A stretch of 64,000 bases of DNA, taken from Mycosphaerella arachidis (taxonomy: Eukaryota; Ascomycota; Dothideomycetes; Mycosphaerellales; Mycosphaerellaceae). The stretch spans positions 248,001-312,000 of the forward strand of contig LIHB01000009.1 in assembly GCA_001297265.1 (NCBI GenBank), in the 5' to 3' direction. Under the pieces are notes generated by a model. That model saw only the letters and a list, made by a program, of their open reading frames with translations. It had not been told where the DNA came from and made no database searches. Each line of letters begins with the position of its first letter. Positions within the stretch are counted from its first letter, which is position 1. The position numbers were made by a program, and so were the translations under genes. Shown here one piece after another: positions 57,985 through 64,000 of this stretch.

Positions 57985-60162
57985 ATGACGGCCGCTGTGT
58001 TTCGCAACACGCCTTCGCTGTCCTTCCTACCAACGCAACACACAGCACCCGTCCTCGACTTCAACTGCCTGTACACGCACGATGTCAAGAAGAAGGCGAA
58101 GAAGTGGCAGGACGGCTTCCTGCGATACCACACGTTCAACAAGCGCGTCATGGTCTACGATGAAGGGCGCAACTTGGTCGGCGACACTCACTGGGCCGGG
58201 GACGAGGCGGTACAGGAAGGCGATGAACTGCGGCTAGAGCGGAACGGCGTCATGGTGGAGGTGGGGGACAGCACTGGACAGACCGAGACCGACTTGACTG
58301 AGCTTAGAAAGAGCAGAAAGAAGGGTTCGACTACTGCCGTTGCTGCTGCAGGACGAGAGGCGAACATGTCGACAGCCAGGGCACCACCGACACCTTCTCG
58401 ACGACCGCTGGCGACGACTGTGTCTCGGGCGAATACTCAGCTGAAGCACAGATCTTTGAATGCCCTTCTTGGTACCCCGAAAGGGCCGATGGGTAAAGCA
58501 AGCATGCCTCAGAAGTCACCTTTCGAGGAACGACAGGCAGAAGCGGAGAACGAAGGGTGGGAAGAAGGCAGGCCGCCAAAACGACAGCGAAATGCAGCAC
58601 CAGACTGGACATTGACTAGAACAACGAAGATTTCACCTCCAGCGAGACAAGCCGAGCAGCCCTTGTGGGCACGAACAGCAGATGCAGCGAAGCGAAAGAA
58701 GATGGCGTTACTGCCGGCAGGACAGCAACAATTTGGGACGAAAGAGGTTATCGATCTGTCTGATGATACACCATCGTCAAACAAGTTCTTGCCAGGATTT
58801 TCAGACGAGGTGCTGGCCCGGTCGTCTTCACCACCGCGCAAGCCGCGGACGGCTGAAGTGAGCAACGGGATCGTGGTCAGGTCTAGCCCTCCTGCCTTTC
58901 AGACTCAGCAGTCCGAGCCCCCTGTAAGACCTCGTACCGCCGCTAAGGAGAAGCAGAAAGCACCATCAGAGCGACTTCCTGTATCGGGCGCGACGACCGC
59001 ACGAATGTCGTCAGACGTGGTATCGAAAGCAGTACGCCCTGCGAAGTCCCCAAGCTTCGACAAGGAAGACCAGGGAGCTTTAGGAGAGCAGCATCGTTCT
59101 ACCATGACCTCAACGCCGGCGAGCACGCGGACTGGACAGACTCTGAGGCTGGCTGCCAGCGCTCCGAAGAAGCGGATACTACTTTGTCAGGATCAGCTTT
59201 CCAAGAAGCCACCAACGTTATCATCGACGAATGCAGAAGTCATTGTACTGCCCCAGGTCAGCAACGACGAGAGCGATCAAGTAGCACCGACAGCTGCCCT
59301 GACTAAACTCCAAGCCCGACTAGCGAAGATAGACAAGAAGAAAGGTAGCACCAGCAGTGCGAGGCTGGCTCCAGCTAAGGCTAAATCGGCCCCTATCGAG
59401 CTTGACTGCAACGCTGACCCCGGCAACGGGGCGTCTGGCAATTTCCCCGACGATGAAGAGGCTGGCGCTGAGTCGCCAGGGCCACAGACGTCACACGAGA
59501 CTTCCGCTATCGAACTGGGTCGGCTCGATAGTATGATGCTACCGCCGGCGGTTCCACCTGCCGGAGAAGAAAAGAGACCACGGACAAGCTCGCCAGCACC
59601 AGCATCTGCTAGAACGCCGCCTCGGCCCCAGGAGCCCCACTTCAGGAGGATGCTGTCCGAGTCAGACACTGCCAAGTCATCAAAATCGAATCGTATGCCT
59701 GGCGCTCCAGTTCGGTATACGCCTACGCCATCGCCTACTAAGCGATTTCGTGAGCGTACATCTGTGGCTCCCGCTGGAGAGAAGCAGAAGCAGCCGGTTG
59801 CGGAATCAGCTGCTGCGCCAGGCTTTCGAGCCTCGAGGCAGAGGAAGCCGCTTCAGAAGTCCGTCAGCCTCAACATGACATCCAAGGGCACTTCGAAAGT
59901 AATGCTCAGCATGCCTTTCCAGGCTCCTGGCAAACCGCCGAAGCCGAATGAGAAGGAGCCTGAGGCACCGAAGCACCTTGGGCCATGGAGTCGTGAGGCT
60001 TTCGATCTTTTCACTTGGCGACCACCGAACTGGGATGAAGACAAGTGGTGCGTCAAGTCAGCTGAAGAGGTCATGCCGGCAGGAGATGCGGTTGACAAAC
60101 AACAACCTCGACCGCCGCCTCCAGGATTGAGTGGAGGAGCTGCTCTGCCGTATGCCGGGTGA
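57985..60162 (+). CDS. MTE1: DUF2439 protein, Mte1/ZGRF1-like DNA-repair factor
   Basis: Single exon, 725 residues. The N-terminal DUF2439 domain (about 20-95) is clear: APVLDFNCLYTHDVKKKAKKWQDG, LRYHTFNKRVMVYDEGRN and VGDTHWAGDE. In yeast Mte1 this domain contacts the Mph1 helicase at telomeres and D-loops; in animals it is the N-terminus of ZGRF1. The rest is disordered, rich in Ser, Pro, Lys and Arg, with short Pro-Arg-Lys runs (SPPRKPRTAE) and a conserved-looking C-terminus ending in PWSREAFDLFTWRPPNWDED, which may be a second binding motif. Helicase motifs are absent, so it resembles the yeast type, not the fused animal ZGRF1. Confidence 0.9.
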   Translation: MTAAVFRNTPSLSFLPTQHTAPVLDFNCLYTHDVKKKAKKWQDGFLRYHTFNKRVMVYDEGRNLVGDTHWAGDEAVQEGDELRLERNGVMVEVGDSTGQTETDLTELRKSRKKGSTTAVAAAGREANMSTARAPPTPSRRPLATTVSRANTQLKHRSLNALLGTPKGPMGKASMPQKSPFEERQAEAENEGWEEGRPPKRQRNAAPDWTLTRTTKISPPARQAEQPLWARTADAAKRKKMALLPAGQQQFGTKEVIDLSDDTPSSNKFLPGFSDEVLARSSSPPRKPRTAEVSNGIVVRSSPPAFQTQQSEPPVRPRTAAKEKQKAPSERLPVSGATTARMSSDVVSKAVRPAKSPSFDKEDQGALGEQHRSTMTSTPASTRTGQTLRLAASAPKKRILLCQDQLSKKPPTLSSTNAEVIVLPQVSNDESDQVAPTAALTKLQARLAKIDKKKGSTSSARLAPAKAKSAPIELDCNADPGNGASGNFPDDEEAGAESPGPQTSHETSAIELGRLDSMMLPPAVPPAGEEKRPRTSSPAPASARTPPRPQEPHFRRMLSESDTAKSSKSNRMPGAPVRYTPTPSPTKRFRERTSVAPAGEKQKQPVAESAAAPGFRASRQRKPLQKSVSLNMTSKGTSKVMLSMPFQAPGKPPKPNEKEPEAPKHLGPWSREAFDLFTWRPPNWDEDKWCVKSAEEVMPAGDAVDKQQPRPPPPGLSGGAALPYAG

Positions 60163-60655
60163 GAAATCGCGGTGGCAAGGCGACGTTGTTGCTTGTCGTT
60201 ATATCATGTAGATAGCTTGAGTGTGTCAGTATGAATAATGACTAGCATGATCACGAGGTTATGCAGCTTGAAGATGAGGAGCGAAGGCTATCAATGATGC
60301 GCGGGACAAGCTACACGAAGACTCACTCGTCTTTCGTTCGTAACGATACCAACACGGCTGCATAGTGCCTGCTCGTATCAAGGCAGCAGCGTTGAACATT
60401 CTCCCCGAGAGTTGGCGTGCGATTAGCTTTGTACTGTGAACACAGTGTTGATGGATAAGCCAAGCAATATTTCAAGGACAAGGATCTGATTGGCGCGAGC
60501 GTGATGACGTGAATGAAGGGCACTTTATGGAAGCGCGACCTCGACGCGTTGCACACGTTCAAGTAACAAAAGTAGCCTGCAAATAGGACCTCAGGCCCGC
60601 AATGCTGGAATATCTTGACAGCTTTGACGTACGATAACATGAATCTGGGCCCAAG
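60163..60655. other. Spacer between co-oriented genes
   Basis: 3' flank of the DUF2439 gene and promoter of the polymerase gene. No gene recognised. Confidence 0.45.
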
Positions 60656-62689
60656 ATGGCATCCTCTTCCCAGGCCTTCACCTCGTCACCCTTCTCGCCC
60701 ACCACCCAACGAAAGCGGCGAAGCAAATACACGTACAAACATCTCTCGACCTTCGCCCACTCCGCAACAAACTGCCCACTGCGTGTGATAGCCCACATCG
60801 ATCTCGATGCCTTCTACGCGCAATGCGAAATGGTCCGCCTCGACATGCCTGCAGACCAACCCTTAGCAGTACAACAATGGCAAGGCCTCATCGCTATCAA
60901 CTACCCCGCCCGCGCCTATGGTCTGAACAGACATGTGACAATCACAGAAGCCAAAGAGAAGTGCCCAGACATCATATGCCAACACGTCGCGACGTGGAAG
61001 GAGGGAGATACGACGTGGTCATATTCAGACGATGCCTTCAAAGAGATCGCTACGAGGAAGGTCAGTCTTGATCCATATCGGATTGAAAGCAGAAAGATCT
61101 TGGCATTGATCAAGAGCTGTTTGCCCGCGGACAAGCAGAAAGTTGAGAAGGCGAGTATTGATGAGGTGTTTTTGGATTTGAGCGCGCAGGTTCATGAAAT
61201 CTTGCTGGAGAGGTATCCTGAACTGAGGGGTCCTGCTCCATATGATGACCCCTCGGAGCCATTGCCTCGGCCGCCGAGTACGGTACTGGATTGGGCGGCC
61301 GATGCGTTGGTGGATCTGGACGATGAGCAGTCCGAGGAAGACGATCCGGATTGGGACGATGTGGTGATGTTGATCGCTTCGGAGATTGTGAGGGATGTTC
61401 GGGCACGGATCTTCAAAGAGCTGAAGTATACGTGCTCCGCTGGGCTGAGCAGGAACAAGATGTTGGCGAAACTGGGGAGTGGACACAAGAAGCCGAATGC
61501 GCAGACGGTAATACGGAACAGGGCGGTGCAGCATTTCTTATCGGGGTTCAAGTTCACGAAGATACGCAATCTGGGAGGCAAACTCGGTGATGAGGTTGTG
61601 GCGGCTTTCAATACTGATACAGTATCCGAGCTCCTCCCTGTTCCGATGGAGCAGCTCAAGAAGCAACTAGGCGATAGCACGGGAGCTTGGCTATACGGCG
61701 TCATTAGAGGCGAAGATGACAGCGAAGTAAACCCGCGAACTCAGATTAAGTCCATGCTCTCCGCCAAATCCTTCCGGCCATCAATCAACAGCATGGACGT
61801 TGCATCAAAGTGGTTACGGATCTTCGTAGCTGATATTTTCAGCCGCCTTGTCGAGGAAGGAGTCCTAGAGAACAAACGACGGCCGAAGACGATCAACTTA
61901 CACCACCGCCAGGGAGCACAGACGAGGAGTAAATCAGCGCCTATACCGCTCGGCAAAGGAATTACGGAGGAGATTCTGTTCAATTTGGCCAAGGGACTGC
62001 TTGCTGCTGTTATCGTAGATGGGCGTGCCTGGCCGTGTGCGAACTTGTCGCTATCGGTCGGTGGGTTTGAAGATGGCGTGACGAACAACAAGGGTATTGG
62101 AGGCTTTCTGGTCAGAGGCGAGGAGGCAAAGGCACTGATTGCGACGAGCATCGGCAGGCAGGTGACAAATGATCGTGGCCCTGCGAGGAAGAAGCGGAAG
62201 ATTAAGGTGGGTGGTGTGCCGACTCTGTTTGCCAGGCAGACGGATAGTATGGGGAGCGAGTATGAGGAAGATGATACTGGAACACCGGGACCTATTGAAG
62301 CTGAGGAGGATGATGATCCTTTCGACGAAGAGCATCACAACTTTGACGAACCATCAGAGCTCCCGCCCTCAGCTCAAGGTGACAACTTGTCTCCCACGGC
62401 ACCACCAGTGCCCGATATACCAGCAGGATCGAAAGAATCTGCGACACAAGGCTACCTCTGCGATCGATGCAAGAAACGCATACCAGACCCCGACAGAACT
62501 GAACACGAGGACTTCCATTTCGCTCAGGACCTACAGAACGAGCAGACCACGCCACCCAGACCGCTTCCGAAGCCGACAGTGCAGGCCACTCAACAGTCGT
62601 CGAAGACGAAACCGAAGGGTCGAGGAAGACCGCCGGCTAGTAGCATTGGAGGACCAGAGAAGGGGCAGAGAAGGTTGGCATTTGGGTGA
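60656..62689 (+). CDS. RAD30: DNA polymerase eta (translesion synthesis)
   Basis: Single exon, 677 residues. This Y-family polymerase bypasses UV lesions. The palm shows IDLDAFYAQCE (about 43-53, metal Asp) and KASIDEVFLDLS (the SIDE acids). Thumb and palm features include YTCSAGLSRNKMLAKLGSGHKKPNAQTVI. Little finger near residues 370-510. Unusual for the family is a long insertion between SIDEVFLDLS and the SAGLSRNK motif (EILLERYPELRG...EEDDPDWDD), which is normal for eta. A C-terminal UBZ-type ubiquitin-binding zinc finger is seen (YLCDRCKKRIPDPDRTEHEDFHFAQDL: two Cys, then two His). It ends in QRRLAFG, which resembles a short PCNA-binding motif. The protein length and domain order match fungal Rad30. 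Confidence 0.96.
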   Translation: MASSSQAFTSSPFSPTTQRKRRSKYTYKHLSTFAHSATNCPLRVIAHIDLDAFYAQCEMVRLDMPADQPLAVQQWQGLIAINYPARAYGLNRHVTITEAKEKCPDIICQHVATWKEGDTTWSYSDDAFKEIATRKVSLDPYRIESRKILALIKSCLPADKQKVEKASIDEVFLDLSAQVHEILLERYPELRGPAPYDDPSEPLPRPPSTVLDWAADALVDLDDEQSEEDDPDWDDVVMLIASEIVRDVRARIFKELKYTCSAGLSRNKMLAKLGSGHKKPNAQTVIRNRAVQHFLSGFKFTKIRNLGGKLGDEVVAAFNTDTVSELLPVPMEQLKKQLGDSTGAWLYGVIRGEDDSEVNPRTQIKSMLSAKSFRPSINSMDVASKWLRIFVADIFSRLVEEGVLENKRRPKTINLHHRQGAQTRSKSAPIPLGKGITEEILFNLAKGLLAAVIVDGRAWPCANLSLSVGGFEDGVTNNKGIGGFLVRGEEAKALIATSIGRQVTNDRGPARKKRKIKVGGVPTLFARQTDSMGSEYEEDDTGTPGPIEAEEDDDPFDEEHHNFDEPSELPPSAQGDNLSPTAPPVPDIPAGSKESATQGYLCDRCKKRIPDPDRTEHEDFHFAQDLQNEQTTPPRPLPKPTVQATQQSSKTKPKGRGRPPASSIGGPEKGQRRLAFG

Positions 62690-64000
62690 GGATGACCTTC
62701 TGGGCCCACATTCAATTCTGAGTCATGAAGATGAACTAATCAGCGAGGAAACGTTTGTTAACATCACCGGCTCCGAGTCAAGTCGGAGTTGTCCGCATAG
62801 CCCGACCATCTGGATGGTTTGAAATTGTTAGCGGAAAGGATCAGCGATGGGCTACATGTGAGATGTCTGCCATTGGCATGATCCCTGTCCTCCCGGGCCG
62901 CAGGTCAGGAACGAGGTGAATGATTCAAGAGGATGGGTTATCATCCTTTCGCATTATGAACAGATACATAAAGTCGCCGTTTGCGGCTCTCGGTGCTTAC
63001 GTTCGCTTGTGTCTCGAGAATGAGGCAAGTTGCGATGGTGAGCACTTTCCAGATTTGCTGGTGCTACTGCGCTACCGAGGCTGGTGAAGGATTGCGGATT
63101 GAGTCTTCGGAACCTGCTTCCTGCCAAAACTCTGTCCGGTCGATGGAAGGGAGGTCCCTTGCTTGGAAGCACGACTGCGACAGCGCGCAACACGTAGCAG
63201 GAAATGATGACTGCAGGCTATCTTGCCAACAGTACTCGCAACAGATCTGTGATTGCCGACTTCACGTGGCTGCAGCTTCGTGGACAATGGGTGCGAGGAA
63301 GCAGCAGCGAGGTTTGAGCTGGTTCTGAAGCGATCCATTCAGCAGCGAGGCTTTGAGGGAAGAGTGTTGTCCACTCGCGCGACAGACATGAACTGCAGGC
63401 GTGGACCTGCTCGTACATCAATATATTCGGCCTTGATACTTTGACTCGTACAAATGACATCGACGTCGTGTTCGCACGTTCCGTCTTTGCGAGACGAATG
63501 AAGGAGATCATGATTACAATGGTACGTACCTGGATTGCCGGCTCCATCCAGACATCGACTATACCACGCATTTCACTTCACGGCCCAGTCATCTCCCAGA
63601 AAACACGGTATGCTCTTCATCTATGACTGACAACGCCACGATGCATCAACCGCATTGTATGGGATTTGTCAGAGATCATCAGCGGCATGCCAAAATTTGG
63701 AGAGGATTCCGATCTGACCCAGCATGTTCTGTGGCTACGCGCAACGCGTCCATGCGATGAATCGTGTCGCAACTGAAGCTGGCATATTGTTCATTTTGCA
63801 GCGGCACGGTGTCAGCATGGACACCCCCCCCCCCCAATCGGCTTCGGCTGGACGGATCTCTTCAACCTACGCCGCCCTCTCGACTTTTCGCCTCGAAGAC
63901 TCGCAAGCTTAAAGGGAGTGGTCTCGTCGGGTGCCTGAGATATCGTGGCGGGCAGCAGCTGCACCTCATGGAAAGCACTACTCATGCGAGGGGAACATGT
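62690..64000. other. No gene recognised at right edge
   Basis: Only short overlapping frames. A run of 12 C residues lies at 63824-63835. A gene may begin beyond the window. Confidence 0.4.

Noticed and set aside
63824..63835. Run of 12 C
   Set aside because: Simple homopolymer in a non-coding flank; possibly an assembly artefact, not a feature.
1..64000. tRNA, rRNA, CRISPR arrays or bacterial operon features
   Set aside because: I looked for B-box-like GGTTCGA arms, direct-repeat/spacer arrays and Shine-Dalgarno starts and found none; the sequence is eukaryotic.

Overview
The window is nuclear DNA of a filamentous ascomycete (Pezizomycotina; a dothideomycete would fit, but the class is inferred). 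Evidence: genes with short 40-150 bp GT-AG introns carrying CTAAC/CTGAC branch sites, Kozak-like starts (CACCATGGC, AATCATGAA), balanced base composition and typical mould gene families (vacuolar subtilisin, PDR transporter, BEACH protein, DOMON-b561 protein, type B carboxylesterase). Exon joins below were built by hand from splice signals and checked for reading phase; they are predictions.

Layout. 0-4.3 kb: a small unrecognised gene and a wrecked PDR-type ABC transporter. 4.3-12.6 kb: one large BEACH/WD40 gene (BPH1-like, 9 exons). 13.6-18 kb: vacuolar serine protease and RIO1 kinase. 18.2-26.8 kb: a probable mitochondrial protein, an LtrA-like membrane-protein pseudogene, a TPR-SET gene with a one-base frameshift, and a membrane-anchored A1-family protein that lacks both catalytic aspartates. 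26.8-31.1 kb: gene-empty, with repeat remnants. 31.1-35.8 kb: DOMON-cytochrome b561 protein, a small unknown gene and a secreted carboxylesterase.

37.1-41.8 kb is the most notable stretch: four neighbouring genes cover successive steps of 3-hydroxyanthranilate meta-cleavage: 3-hydroxyanthranilate dioxygenase, ACMS decarboxylase, an aminomuconate-semialdehyde-type dehydrogenase and a RidA-type 2-aminomuconate deaminase. Together they would turn a tryptophan or anthranilate breakdown product into oxalocrotonate, releasing CO2 and ammonia. The first two are divergent around a promoter holding a palindromic double GATA site, which suggests nitrogen control. The dioxygenase has a premature TAG before a conserved C-terminal CxxC tail, and an aminotransferase remnant lies at the cluster edge.

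42.6-53.6 kb: aquaporin, a small Cys-triplet-repeat protein, a DUF1295 membrane protein, an F-box protein and an HSL-type esterase, separated by 2 kb empty stretches. 54.3-62.7 kb: three co-oriented nuclear genes: a RING protein with RGG and RS tails, an Mte1/ZGRF1-like DUF2439 protein, and DNA polymerase eta.
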